This document shows, in pieces, positions 21,259 through 32,351 of a DNA stretch of 64,000 bases. The stretch is taken from NCBI GenBank assembly GCA_963576565.1, contig OY755042.1, positions 111,529,314-111,593,313 on the forward strand, read 5' to 3'. The notes under the pieces were generated by a model, which ran no database searches, had not been told where the DNA came from, and saw only the letters and a list, made by a program, of their open reading frames with translations. How positions within the stretch are numbered: the stretch's first letter is position 1; each line of letters begins with the position of its first letter. A program made the translations under genes and the position numbers. This DNA comes from Aspidapion aeneum (lineage: Eukaryota > Arthropoda > Insecta > Coleoptera > Brentidae).

Positions 21259-21827
21259 ATGTCTATCTGTCTGTCTGTCTGTATGTCTGTATGTCTGTCT
21301 GTAACGACCAACGCGCATAACTCAAAAACCGCTTGGCCGATTTTAATGAAATTTGGTACCTAGGCTGGGTCTTGGGTCGAGATGGTCCCATTTAAAAATG
21401 AACAAAATCCACCAAACGCAAGCCAAATAAAAGGGTGGGGGAAGATTTCAAAAATTAGAGTTTTTGTGAAAATATCGCGTGTGTGATATCAAACGAAAGG
21501 TAATTGAGTATGGAGTTAAACAAAATACATTTTAGTTTTTTTTTCTTCAAAAAGGGTGGGGGTAGATTTAAAAAATTAGAGTTTACGTGAAAATATGGCG
21601 TGTGTGATATCAAACGAAAGGTAATTGAGTCCGGAGTTAAACAAAATACATTTTAGTTTTTGTTTTTTAAGGGTGGGGGTAGATTTCAAAAATTTGAGTT
21701 TAAGTCAGAACATGGCTTGTGTGGTATCAAACAAAAGGTAATTTAGTCTCGAGTTGAATAAGATATGTTTCAGGTTTTAGTTTTATTATCTAGTGTGAGC
21801 TTAGGGGCCCATATATTGGCAGAGTAT
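21073..21827 (-). mobile_element. CAGA-repeat element, copy 2
   Basis: Second head-to-tail copy. On the minus strand the junction reads GAGCTAATACTCTGCC, that is, the 3' end GAGCTAA runs straight into the 5' end TACTCTGCC. The CAGA tract here is longer and includes CAGATAGACATACAGA variants. Confidence 0.85.
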
Positions 21828-23900
21828 TTTTGTTTGTCATAGTTCATTTGTAGTAATTTAAACACTTAAAATTAATTTGTTATTTTGAAAAACCTAGACC
21901 ACTGTAGTTTCCCATTTTACCCTAATTGTGCAGGTAAAATGGAAATACTATGAAGGTAAAAAAAAATGGGATATCAAATTACCATTGAAAATACACAAAA
22001 ACTGGTTTAATACAAAAATAATAAAAATAAGACACAAAGATAAAACTAAAATGAAATATAAATAATTTGTTTAAACAAATCATCTAGGAATCTTAACAAT
22101 AACATACTCTTTATTCTTAATATGGCACAAAGACAGGTATAACTAAAACAAATTATTTCTTGGTTAAATAATAACCTGATAATAACCAGTAAAATAATTC
22201 CAGTAATGCTTGTTATAAAAAAAGGCGGGATCTAAAAAAACACAAAAATAATTAGCTTTCAACACTCATTTAATTTAGGTAAATCGGAATATCCCATTTT
22301 AGTAATTTCCCATTCATTCACCTCAATCTCATATAAAATAAATATTTAAACCAATCCTACTTTTTAATTGTTTCTCATTTAGCTAAAAACAGCCTGTTTA
22401 ATGGTAGCAAAGACTATAAACTTTACAAATATGAACAGCAAAATATAATATCTTACCTTATTCAGTAGTCAATTCTTACAGCATTTAAATAAAAAGTTAC
22501 AAGCGGCACACACAAAAATAAAATAAAAATATTGCACGTGCTTGTAACCATCTAATGACTGATTTAAAAAAACGGCGGCCTATGTCGATCCCTATGAACA
22601 AATCTACCCACATAGCACAAAAATCACATCAACGTTAAATTAACGTGAAGAAAAATAACAAAGTTTTTTTTTTACTTGAAAACAACGGCATATCATGTAA
22701 TATTAATTTTTTTAAATCTACATGCTTAAAGATAACTTAAAAACAAGGAGAAATCAAGCTATAAAAATGTACTTTTTGCTGAAGTTTCTGGTGCTGTGTA
22801 TATAACGTGTTTTTTACCCTCGTTATTTTCATGTACCACACTAGATTAAGACTTCTCAAACCTATTAACTTTCTGCGTCTTTTTTGGTCACGTTTTTTAA
22901 TAACATTTTTTTAACTTAAAAGAGACGCGAAACGAAGTTATAAAAGTTCACTAGTTTAAGACTACAACACTTCAAGACAATTTTAAAGATGGCGCTCAAG
23001 GCAAGACAAAATATCTATATATCTATCTATATAAATTATGTTTTTTTTTAACAGCTAAACAAGATGTTTTAACAGTAAACACTTTCACAGAATATTAATG
23101 TGTCTTTATCAGGTTAATAACAGATGCGTCGTGATCGTGGATCAGGGATCAGTTCCTTAACAGGTTTTTGAAGTTTAGAGGCCAAAGCACTGCCTGATAG
23201 ATTTGGTCAAAGTGATGAATAGGTGGCGCTGCTGCTAGTAAAATCTAAAAAATATTCGGTAGACAAGCATTGCAAGTCGCGTTTGAAAATTCGTGTAGAA
23301 AAGGCGTGAATCTAATGTGATTAGAACTGAAACTAACGTAAAAACATTGCTGTTTTAATTTGATAATGGCGTTATTAAAACGCAGTTTTTAGCAACGTTA
23401 TTTTTTATAACGTTAATAAATGACCTTTTAAGCTTGTTTTCATATATAAAATAAACGTTTTTTTCTAGCAGCCTTAGAGTAATAATAATATAAAGAGAAG
23501 AAGTCAACCGCGGCCCCGTGTAAATTTTCCCTATTCGTGGCGGTCATTCCTGAAAACTTAGAATTTGCAGAATCCCCGGCGATGGCAACATAGCTGCGTC
23601 ACTGGAATCATCTCGAAAAAACCACACTGGGCTGAATTTTCACAATATTTTCAGAAACATAGCACTTCTTGTTTATTTTTACGTCCAACTAAGTTCTTTT
23701 TTACAAAAATAAAACTCAGCACACAGAAAAAAACACCAAAAATTCAATATGCCGAGTCCGCCGGCCAAGACAACACTGCATTTAATACAAACACATGTTA
23801 CTGTCAGTGTCGACCTTAGAGCTTAGGAATATCTGGGCTAACCGTTCACGACTTGAGGACCCACCTAATTAAACTTGTTGCCATTATATAAGTGAAAAAA
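21828..23900. other. Interior of the 4.8-kb element
   Basis: AT-rich, with TIR-like words (CCCATTTTA) in its first 500 bases. Open frames are short and match nothing I recognise. Between about 22500 and 23500 I see no further repeat structure. Confidence 0.5.
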
Positions 23901-23907
23901 TAATATT

Positions 23908-24215
23908 TTGTTTGAAACTCGTAGACAATGATTGAGTGGAAATAAAACTTTGGACTTCTATTGTCTTTACCTGAGGGCACGGCAGTGCCTCGCCAAGTTC
24001 GCGCTGCCGTACCATCTTTTGTTGAAACATTTCAGCCCATATTTGACCTATCTAAAACTCTACTTCGGAAAGAGCTACGAATCTCATACTTTGCACAGTC
24101 GTAGACCTTCATAGAGTTAACAACCCTCCAAGTTTCATGGACTTTTATAAAGTAGTAAAGTAGTTACGAAATTTCAAAAAACGTCGAAATTGCCACTCAC
24201 TCACTCCTCTACAAT
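23908..24215 (+). repeat. Repeat Y copy, longer
   Basis: Starts at TTTGAAACTCGTAGACAATG, a string also found next to the hAT cluster at 56804, and continues through AAACATTTCAGCCCAT and CCAAGTTTCATGGACTT to CACTCACTCACTC. Compared with 10258-10424 it includes a 5' extension and an extra internal 45 bases. Confidence 0.75.
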
Positions 24216-24937
24216 AGGAAAAAGGATTCCTTTTTACCTGGGGATATAGTCCAAGTGTAGCTCAAAACGAAACCCGGCCCTGCTAATACGAAATCCGTAA
24301 TATGATGTCATACACCTGTTGCCACGTCCTGAAAAAATTGTGGGAAAAGGGGCTGTTCATAAATTATGTTATCAGATTGTAATAAGAAATACACAGCATA
24401 AAACGACGCGACGCGGGCTAATAAGCGCATGACAAATTATCGCACGGTTTGAATAGCCTAACCAACTCAAAGCACTATATATTTTGGTAAGGTAAGAAGT
24501 TGAACCTTACTTATTATTTATAAAATTTTACAGAGGCAGAGGAGGCGGCAACAGCGGAAAAGCTACATTGTTTACCAACAAATGAATGAATGAATGACCG
24601 CCGAAACCGGGGCTACTACTTCTCTTTATATGTTATTACTCTGAGCTAGCAGCTTTTAAAATTAACGTTCTTTTTCTCACGCCTTTTTTACGTGTTAAAC
24701 ACGTGATTGTGCTATCTGGGTAGTGATACAGCGCAATGTTGGCACCTTTAGTTTGGTCAGAAGTTCCGGTATCCCATTTTAAGTACACTTCCCCTATATG
24801 GTGATTTCTTCATGTATATTATAAATAATATTTATAGGCTAGTATCTTTAATTTTTACTATTAAATCATTTGCAAAGTTTCTCTTCTCATTACGTATCAA
24901 TTGCGTTTGTGAGTTTATTATCTCATCATGTATCAAG

Positions 24938-25285
24938 CAGCGGCGTAGCGTGGGGGGGGGGCGCGGGGGGTTCGTCGCCTCCCCCGCCTCGATGGTAGCG
25001 GCTCCCCATTGGTGGCCGAAGCGACATCAGCTTTATTAAGTCGGGCCGGCAACGGCCAATTGAGTGGGCGCCAAAGGAAACTAAGGACATGAGGACCTTT
25101 TGTTTTTTTTTTGGTCGCAAGATGTGTGAGAGGCGCCCTGTTGGCCTGTCGGCCGGCTTCTCACATATGATGACCTTTTTTTTTTTTTTTTGGTAACAAG
25201 ATTTTTTTTCAGTTTTTAGAGGCGCCCTTTTGAGCTGTCGCCCCCCCCCCCCCCCCCCCGCCCTTTCGGGCACGCTACGCCGCTG
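24938..25285. mobile_element. hAT-type MITE, perfect TSD GTATCAAG
   Basis: 348 bp between CAGCGGCGTAGCGTG and CACGCTACGCCGCTG, flanked by identical GTATCAAG (24930-24937 and 25286-25293). Interior has poly-G/poly-C and poly-T runs and two copies of a GAGGCGCCCT..TTTGGCCTGTCGG-like motif. Confidence 0.95.
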
Positions 25286-25293
25286 GTATCAAG

Positions 25294-25928
25294 GGTTGTT
25301 GTTGTATTTGTGCTATATTCAGCTGCCGGCTCTTGCCGGAGTATTAGCAATGATTTATTGTTTCAGCGTTGGCGCATGAGATTGGTAGACGTAATTTATT
25401 TAACGTGTGGCACAAGACACCGGTTTCACAGGATAAAAATTAATCTGTTTTGAACTATGTATGTTGAAATAGTTAATATAAAGACTGTGACAAAGAATAT
25501 CAGTGCATGGTAAAAAAAACTTTGCAAAATTTGGTAGTGATTGATCTATATTGATATGTAGTATAGCAAGATTAATAAATTTAGTTAAATTTTTACTTAA
25601 AAATTATGTTAAATAAAAAATAGCTTAGAGCTAATTACGTACACAAACTCTCAAAAATGCACAGTATATTAAAATCAAATTTTTTAAACGCTAGTTGACA
25701 TTTCCTAACTTTCAGCATCAATTTGTCAAAATTACAACCATAAAATAATTTTGATCGTTCAAAACCAAAAAGCTGACCACCGTGCGCTGTGGCAAACAAG
25801 GATGAAATTGAAATAATAAAAAAGTAAAAGGTTTTTACAAGTGCATAAACAATATCTTGTTACCTATTTGTTAGTTATGTGTTTTAGTTTTAAGGTCACA
25901 TACCTCGAGGGCGTTAATGCGTAGCAAA
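25294..25928. other. AT-rich spacer, nothing recognised
   Basis: No coding, TIR or tandem-repeat signal that I can support between the hAT MITE and the next CAGA element. Confidence 0.45.
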
Positions 25929-26485
25929 ATACTCTGCCAATATATGGGCCCCTAAGCTCACACTAGGTACTATAGTTATGTGAGCTAATATAACTAAAAA
26001 CTGAAATATATTTTATTCAACTCCACACTAAATTACCTTTTGTTTGATACCACACAAGCCATGTTTTGACTTAAACTCAAATTTTTGAAATCCACCCCCA
26101 CCCTTAAAAAAACAAAAACTAAAATGTATTTTGTTGAACTCCGGACTTAATTACCTTTGATATCACACACGCCATATTTTCACTTAAACTCTAATTTTTG
26201 AAATATACCCCCACCCTTTTTTTTTAAATAAATTAAAATGTATTTTGTTTAACTCCAGACTCAATTACCTTTCGTTTGATATCACACACGCCATATTTTC
26301 ACATAAACTCTAATTTTTGAAATCTATCCCCACCCTTTTATTTGGTTTGTGTTCGGTGGATTTTGTTCATTTTTAAATGGGACCATCTCGACCCAAGATT
26401 CAGCCCAGGTACCAAATTTCATTAAAATCGGCCAAGCGGTTTTTGAGTTATGCGCGTTGGTCGTTACAGACAGACATACAGACAC

Positions 26486-26556
<71 letters not shown>

Positions 26557-26557
26557 T

Positions 26558-26591
<34 letters not shown>

Positions 26592-26731
26592 GGCGCAACA
26601 AAAAAGTTTCAAAATCATTTGAAACGCAAAGATATATAAAAATTTTTGAAATCGGAGCAACTTTTTTTTTCTCGAAAAAATTAGGATCACCATAGCTCAC
26701 ACTACTATAGTATAGTATATGTGTGAGCTAA
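25929..26731 (+). mobile_element. CAGA-repeat element, copy 3 (full length)
   Basis: About 800 bp, from ATACTCTGCCAATATATGGG to GTGTGAGCTAA. Order: 5' hairpin (AGCTCACACTAGG...GTGAGCTAATA), three 95-bp modules each containing CAATTACCTTT, TTTGATA, CACACACGCCATATTTTCAC and TTTTTGAAATCTACCCCCAC, then ACCAAATTTCATTAAAATCG, GTTTTTGAGTTATGCGCG, about 33 CAGA units, GAAACGCAAAGATATATAAA, and the 3' hairpin (arms AGCTCACAC). The termini are conserved in all copies. Confidence 0.88.
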
Positions 26732-26858
26732 AAATACTATTACGCTGCAAATTTGTAAAAAAAATCGTTTTTAATTTTTATACTCTAATAATAATCATAT
26801 TAAATCTTTTTCCGTTCGAGTGACGTACAGGAAAACATTTATTTACTTATGGATCAAA

Positions 26859-27922
26859 GCTATAGTACAGAGGATAACGGCTTAATAAAGCAAAAATGTG
26901 GCTATTAGGTATACAAGCATAAAATTTGGTACACTGGTTCTTAAGACAATTTTAAGCGATTTGAGGTGGCCTTGACGTCAATATGCTTTCCCCCACTCTA
27001 GCAGCATTGACACAGCACACGCTAAGGGCAGCGGACCAAGCTGGTCAAATTTGGGGTCGGGCACTTGATATTAATGGAGAATTGCCGAGTCCAGCGAATT
27101 GGGGCTACCTTAAAACAGCAAACGGTTGGACTCCCAATTGGACAGATCTTTCCGAGATATGGAAGTCTTTTAAAGATCTGGGTGTTGATTAAAGTGCTGC
27201 TATTAAATAGGATGCGATAATTTGCATTGCAATTGCCACCGAAACCACCTCCACTGTTACCAAAATTGGTTTAAATTGTTATATTATAGTATAGTTTTAA
27301 GTATATTGTACATTGAAAGCCGCCATATTTAAAATGGCCTCCAAAATAAAAATGGAAGCTCCTACGCTTGTTACGTTGTCAAAATTGGATTTGGCAAGTC
27401 AAAATACCTATAAAACGATATACCATAAGCTATAAGTTCAAGAATGTGTCAAATTTAGGATCGCCAAATTGAAAAAATGGCGCCCAAAAGCAAAATGGCA
27501 ACATGTGTGATATTTTTATCACAAGGAATGGATATCTCGACCCAAAATTAGTCAAAATCGAGGTATTACAAGTTATGGTTGGGTGCCTGGTTTAGATTTT
27601 TATGTAAGTTGGCCGCCATCTTGAAAAAGAGCTACTGTAGTCGTCGGACGTCATTTTCTATCGGTGTAAAATTTTAGTAAGTTTTATTTAAAGTCAAAGA
27701 ATATTCCTAATGTGTTTTTTGTAAAAAATAAGTCATTTTAGGATATTTAAAAAAATGAAGTCGGCCATTTTGAAAAAATGGCGGAAACTTCCCACCTTAT
27801 GGAGGCATTTTTTGGGCACTCGGCTCAAATCGCTTAAAATTGTCCTGAGAACTAGTGGACCAAATTTCATGCTTGTATACCTACTAGCCACATAGTTTCC
27901 GTTATCCCCCGGGCAACTATAG
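26859..27922. mobile_element. Long-TIR element carrying a captured coding piece
   Basis: The two ends are inverted for about 90 bases (26871-26965 against 27824-27906), with shared words GGATAACGG, TAGGTATACAAGCAT, AATTTTAAGCGATTTGAG. The interior contains repeated CCATTTTGAAAAAATGGCG-like words and a protein-coding fragment (26977-27192). No TSD fixed. Confidence 0.75.
26977..27192 (+). pseudogene. Coding fragment of an uncharacterised transposon-associated family
   Basis: Seventy codons reading LSPTLAALTQHTLRAADQAG, then IWGRALDINGELPSPANWGY and TANGWTPNWTDLSEIWKS before a stop. The pattern (LPPTxxALxQHxLRAxxQ ... W ... P.NWGW.. ... W.P.WT.L) is one I recall from uncharacterised proteins of insects and cnidarians that usually continue into a Cys-rich CxCKKGC segment; here the frame is lost exactly where that would begin. 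Identity is from memory; the amino-acid composition, unlike the surrounding low-complexity frames, supports real coding origin. Confidence 0.55.
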
Positions 27923-28097
27923 GGACGAGAAAATTCTTGGAAGTTATTCCTAAGAAAGCATGCGATTTTGGAGACAATGTTGCCATTAGTGATGGAAATG
28001 GAAATATTGGAAATTTCCGTGTCTCGGAAATATTGAAAATATCGGGAATATTGGAAATATTAAAAAAATATATTATCTTTCATATTTTGTAACCTTA

Positions 28098-28257
28098 GGG
28101 GGCGTTCTTAAATTACGCAACGCAAAAATTCTGGATTTTTGACCCCCCCTCTTAACGCATTTTCAAGAAAAAAAAAACATTAAAATAACATTGAGTGTAA
28201 CGCAAGGCCAAAACCTCCCCTCCCCCCTTGAGCGTTACGTAATTTAAGGATAGGCCC
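28098..28257. mobile_element. Harbinger-type MITE, TTA target site
   Basis: 160 bp. Inverted ends share CTTAAATTACG.AACGC after ten less conserved terminal bases (GGGGGCGTTC left, GGGCCTATCC right). TTA flanks both sides (28095-28097 and 28258-28260). TTA duplications are typical of PIF/Harbinger. Confidence 0.75.
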
Positions 28258-28283
28258 TTATAAGCATGAAACTTACTATAGAA

Positions 28284-28422
28284 CAATTTTTATTTCCGAT
28301 ATACTATTGAAGATCTTAAGGAAGTAGACTGGCAAGACGATGTTATTAAGTGTGATGCTGATGACAGCCATGAAGATATGCCTCTTGCTCGACTAGTGAA
28401 TAGCGTAGTGTGTCAAGAATGA
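28284..28422 (+). pseudogene. Possible pogo/jerky-type transposase C-terminus
   Basis: A frame reading RYTIEDLKEVDWQDDVIKCD then ADDSHEDMPLARLVNSVVCQ and a stop. An acidic stretch followed by (D/E)xPLAxL near the C-terminus is familiar from pogo/jerky-like transposases. No catalytic region remains. The stop codon lies inside the TSD of the Mutator-like element that follows. Confidence 0.4.
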
Positions 28423-28762
28423 GACGAGTCGTTAAATACCGAGATGAATTCCATCAAAGGAGCATGCGCCAAAATTAACGTCAAAATGTCTAATTTAAAT
28501 TATTGGCGCGAATACCGGGATTGGCGCGAGATCGAAGAGCTTAACGTATTTTAATAAAAAATTCAAGGTATAAAATAATGGTCAATTCTAATTTTTAGGT
28601 ATGATTTTATGTAGGTACCGGGTGGTTTTTTATAACCGGAGCACTCAGCAACTTTATCATTGAAAATAAAGGGCTATAATAAATTGTAGATTTTTTTTGG
28701 TTAATTATGATCTTGATGAACTTTAAAAGCCAACATAATTTTTTTCTATCCGTCACCATGTA

Positions 28763-29568
28763 CAGGGTGTCCCAAATTCGATGTTTTTGGGGAGTTTCGG
28801 GTATTTCTAGAGGAACTAAAAAAACCTCATCAACGTTTGCGACACTCAAATTTCAAAAGAACCTTAAAGGTGAAAATCGCATTTTGATATAGCAAGCCGT
28901 TTTTAAACTACGGGGTGTTTTTAAAAAGTCTGCATTTTGGGAAGGGGTCTATAACTTGTTTATTTATTAATATTTTTATTTCTGTGAAAACATTCTTTAG
29001 ACACTTTTTTAAGAGGAATTCAACTATTAAATTAAATTTCATTTGTCACGTTTAGTTTTTGAGATATCACATAAAATTAATTTTTCTTTATGGGATTAGT
29101 GGGATTTCTTTATATTTTTGTTTTTTTTTATTTTTACCACATATTTTAGTTTGCTTAATATTAAAAAATAATAAAGAGGTGATTAAAAAATAAAAATAAA
29201 GAAAACAATAAAAAAAATTAAAATATTGAGTGTGATACATCATTTTAAAGGAAATTTTAGAGAGAGTTTTAGAGTTATTCTGTAAGAAAAATAACAACTT
29301 TATGCAATATTTTAAAAACCAAAAGAGATAAATAAAAACCGTTGACATCTGTCAATTCTTCAAGAAAAGATCTATAAGAAAGCTATTTACACAAAAGCAA
29401 AATGCAGACAAAAACACTCCGTAGCTTAAAAACGGCTTGCTATATCTAAATGTAGTTTTCACCTTTAGGCTTCTCTTAAAATTTGAGCGTCGCAAAGGGG
29501 GCTCAGTTTTTTCTTTCTCCCCAGAAATACCCGACACCACAAAAAAACAACGAATTTGGGACACCCTG
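28763..29568. mobile_element. Foldback MITE CAGGGTGTCCC, TA target site
   Basis: Arms of about 160 bp: CAGGGTGTCCCAAATTCG...ATTTCTAGAGG...AGCAAGCCGTTTTTAAACTA on the left, complement on the right. TA flanks each end (28761-28762, 29569-29570). The centre is AT-rich. TA plus CAGGGTGTCCC ends fit a Tc1-mariner-type non-autonomous element. Confidence 0.85.
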
Positions 29569-29570
29569 TA

Positions 29571-29614
29571 CAGGGTGTGACAATAAAGTCGATTTTTTGA
29601 GAGGGAACACCCTG
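29571..29614. mobile_element. 44-bp CAGGGTGT...ACACCCTG element or remnant
   Basis: Begins CAGGGTGTGACAATAAAGTC and ends GGGAACACCCTG, with TA before (shared with the previous element) and after. Either a minimal element pair of ends brought together by deletion, or a target into which the 806-bp element inserted. Confidence 0.65.
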
Positions 29615-30249
29615 TATATTTTTGCATTTTAAGATTCGTCTTTTCTTTTTGATTTCAAACATATACAATATCTATGTGCTGCGATTAATATTTTTTGAGG
29701 TATATGCAGTATTTCTTCTATATGCATTTCACGTTTATTTTGTTTTGCCATGGGAGTATTGACAAATTTAAATGCGCTAAATCTTTAAAAAAAATGTTTA
29801 TCGTAGCATAGACATACAGTAGAACCCCGATGACAGTGTTTATTCAAATTAAATTGGGCAATAAATAATTTGTCACACAACTTGCACGTCACCGGCATTT
29901 TCACAGAACAAAAACGACGAATTTTCATCAAAAAGAACTGGGAATTATTAAAGTTTTGCTGTATAAAACCATACTGAAATATCTCTCAGTTGATTGGTTG
30001 GCAGAAGTGACAGATCAACGCTTGCGCACGTCTTGGAATTCATCTCGGTATTTAACGACTCGTAAGAATGAGATTTTTGTTGTACAAATTTGACCTTATT
30101 TCTGTTTATTTGTTTGAATAATTACTCCTGATTTGTGTTCATGGATAAGCCTTTTGCGTTTTCCGGTGTTTTGTTATGATTTTATAAATAAATGTTCCCT
30201 TTTTACAAGCTTTTATTTAACTTCAGCTATATGTATGTGGGTATGTATG

Positions 30250-32275
30250 TAATCAAATCTTGCAACTCAGAACTTCCAAACATCCGATTGACTTCAAATT
30301 TCGCATAGCGTCTTAGTTCCGATGACAAAAAAAAATGGTTTCATCGGGTACCTATCTCCCCCCTAACGTGGGGGGTGGAGAGGGGGTAAAACTTTAGTTC
30401 GTCCTGGGAGTTTTTGAGGATGAGAATTACGAATTTTTGATCAGATTACAAAAATTCAATACGGCGGATTCAAAATGGACGAATTAATGTCAAGTTTTTC
30501 TGATTACTTTCAACTGACTTCCACGTATCCGATTGACTTCAAATTTCGCATACCGTTATAGTTCCGATGACAATCCAATAATGTGGTATCAGTCAGCGGC
30601 GTAGTGAGGGCAGGGCGACCGGGGCACCTGCCCCGGGCGCCACAGTCAGGGGGCGCCGAAAGGCGCCTCTTACATCGATTTTAAAACATGCTTATTTGGG
30701 GGGGGGGAGCGCCAAACTTTAACCTTGCCCCGGGCGCATGAAACCCTCACTACGCCGCTGGTATCACTGACTGCCTACCTTCCCCCTAACGTGGAGGACG
30801 GAGAGGGGGTAAAATTTTAGTTTGTCGGATTTCCACCAAAATTAGTATCTGGGGGTTTTGAGGATGAGGATTACGAATTTTTGTTCAGATTACAAAAATT
30901 CAATATGGCGGATTCAAAATGGACGAATTAATGTCAAGTTTTTCTGATTACTTTCAACTGACTTCCACGTATCCGATTGACTTCAAATTTCGCATACCGT
31001 TAGAGTTCCGATGACAATCCAATAATGTGGTATCACTGACTGCCTACCTCCCCCCTAACGTGCAGGGCGGAGAGGGGGTAAAATTTTAGTTTGTCGGATT
31101 TCCACCAAAATTGGTACCTGGGGGGTTTTGAGGATGAGCATTACGAATTTTTGATCAGATTACAAAAATTCAATATGGCGGATGCAAAATGGACGAATTA
31201 ATATCAAGTTTTTCTGATTACTTTCAACTGACTTCCACGTATCCGATTGACTTCAAATTTCGCATACCGTTAGAGTTCCGATGACAATCCAATAATGTGG
31301 TATCACTGACTGCCTACCTCCCCCCTAACGTGCAGGGCGGAGAGGGGGTAAAATTTTAGTTTGTCGGATTTCCACCAAAATTGGTATCTGGGGGTTTTTG
31401 AGGATGAGGATTACGAATTTTTGTTCAGATTACAAAAATTCAATATGGCGGATTCAAAATGGACGAATTAATGTCAAGTTTTTCTGATTACTTTCAACTG
31501 ACTTCCACGTATCCGATTGACTTCAAATTTCGCAAACCGTTAGAGTTCCGATGACAATCCAATAATGTGGTATCACTGACTGCCTACCTCCCCCCTAACG
31601 TGTAGGGCGGAGAGGGGGTAAAATTTTAGTTTGTCGGATTTCCACCAAAATTGGTATCTGGGGGTTTTTGAGGATGAGGATTACGAATTTTTGTTCAGAT
31701 TACAAAAATTCAATATGGCGGATTCAAAATGGACGAATTAATGTCAAGTTTTTCTGATTACTTTCAACTGACTTCCACGTATCCGATTGACTTCAAGTTT
31801 CGCATACCGTTAGAGTTCCGATGACAATCCAATAATGTGGTATCACTGACTGCCTACCTCCCCCCTAACGTGCAGGGCGGAGAGGGGGTAAAATTTTAGT
31901 TTGTCGGATTTCCACCAAAATTGGTACCTGGGGGGTTTTGAGGATGAGCATTACGAATTTTTGATCAGATTACAAAAATTCAATATGGCGGATGCAAAAT
32001 GGACGAATTAATGTCAAGTTTTTCTGATTACTTTCAACTGACTTCCACGTATCCGATTGACTTCAAATTTCGCATACCGTTAGAGTTCCGATGACAATCC
32101 AATAATGTGGTATCACTGACTGCCTACCTCCCCCCTAACGTGCAGGGCGGAGAGGGGGTAAAATTTTAGTTTGTCGGATTTCCACCAAAAAATTTTTTAA
32201 GGATGAGGATTACGAATTTTTGTTCAGATTACAAAAATTCAATATGGCGTTTTCAAAATGGCTTAAATATTTCAA
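30250..32275 (+). repeat. 270-bp tandem satellite, about 7 units
   Basis: The word ACTTCCACGTATCCGATTGA recurs at 30961, 31231, 31501, 31771 and 32041, exactly 270 bases apart; an earlier one at 30517 is offset only by the hAT insertion (167 + 8 bases). Units are nearly identical, which indicates recent amplification or gene conversion. The first unit, near the microsatellite, is the most diverged. Confidence 0.95.
30594..30760. mobile_element. hAT MITE inside the 270-bp array
   Basis: 167 bp, ends CAGCGGCGTAGTGAGGG and CCCTCACTACGCCGCTG. Flanks GTATCAGT (30586-30593) and GTATCACT (30761-30768); undisturbed satellite units read GTATCACT here, so the left copy mutated after insertion. Only this unit carries it, so insertion came after array formation or this unit escaped homogenisation. 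Confidence 0.95.
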
Positions 32276-32351
32276 AATTAACAGGAAAGACTCCCTGCAA
32301 TATCGATTCACTAGCTGAAATGCATAGACTTAGACAAATCTAAAAATTAAA

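Larger units (their letters stand above)
19957..24794. mobile_element. 4.8-kb DNA transposon with perfect 26-bp TIRs
   Basis: The left end starts GGGGAAGTGTACTTAAAATG at 19957 and its exact 26-base complement ends at 24794. TATA flanks both sides (19953-19956 and 24795-24798), which fits a 4-bp TSD. Terminal GGGGA with a 4-bp TSD would suit Sola-type elements, a low-confidence suggestion. Words of the TIR (CCCATTTTA, AAATGGGATA) recur inside near 21910, 21968 and 22296, as expected for subterminal binding sites. No transposase is recognisable, so this is a large non-autonomous or decayed copy carrying two CAGA elements and other inserts. Confidence 0.8.
28424..30063. mobile_element. Mutator-like element, 30-bp TIR, 9-bp TSD
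   Basis: Perfect 30-bp inverted ends beginning ACGAGTCGTTAAATACCGAG (28424-28453 and 30034-30063). Identical 9-bp flanks AAGAATGAG at 28415-28423 and 30064-30072. A 9-bp TSD is characteristic of Mutator-like elements. Two TA-type MITEs are nested inside. Without them about 790 bp remain, with no ORF. Confidence 0.88.

Noticed and set aside
21094..21320. Open frames reading repeated Thr-Asp-Arg-Gln or Cys-Leu-Ser-Val
   Set aside because: They are translations of the CAGA/CTGT microsatellite, open in several frames on both strands. The same occurs at 20.4, 26.3-26.7 and 42.5 kb.
29822..29845. Second pogo-type element (CAGTAGAACCCCGATGACAG)
   Set aside because: Only one end is present. No inverse partner was found within 2 kb, so it is not listed as an element.
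30250..32275. CRISPR-like array
   Set aside because: Units are 270 bp, identical along their whole length with no alternating unique spacers. It is a eukaryotic satellite.
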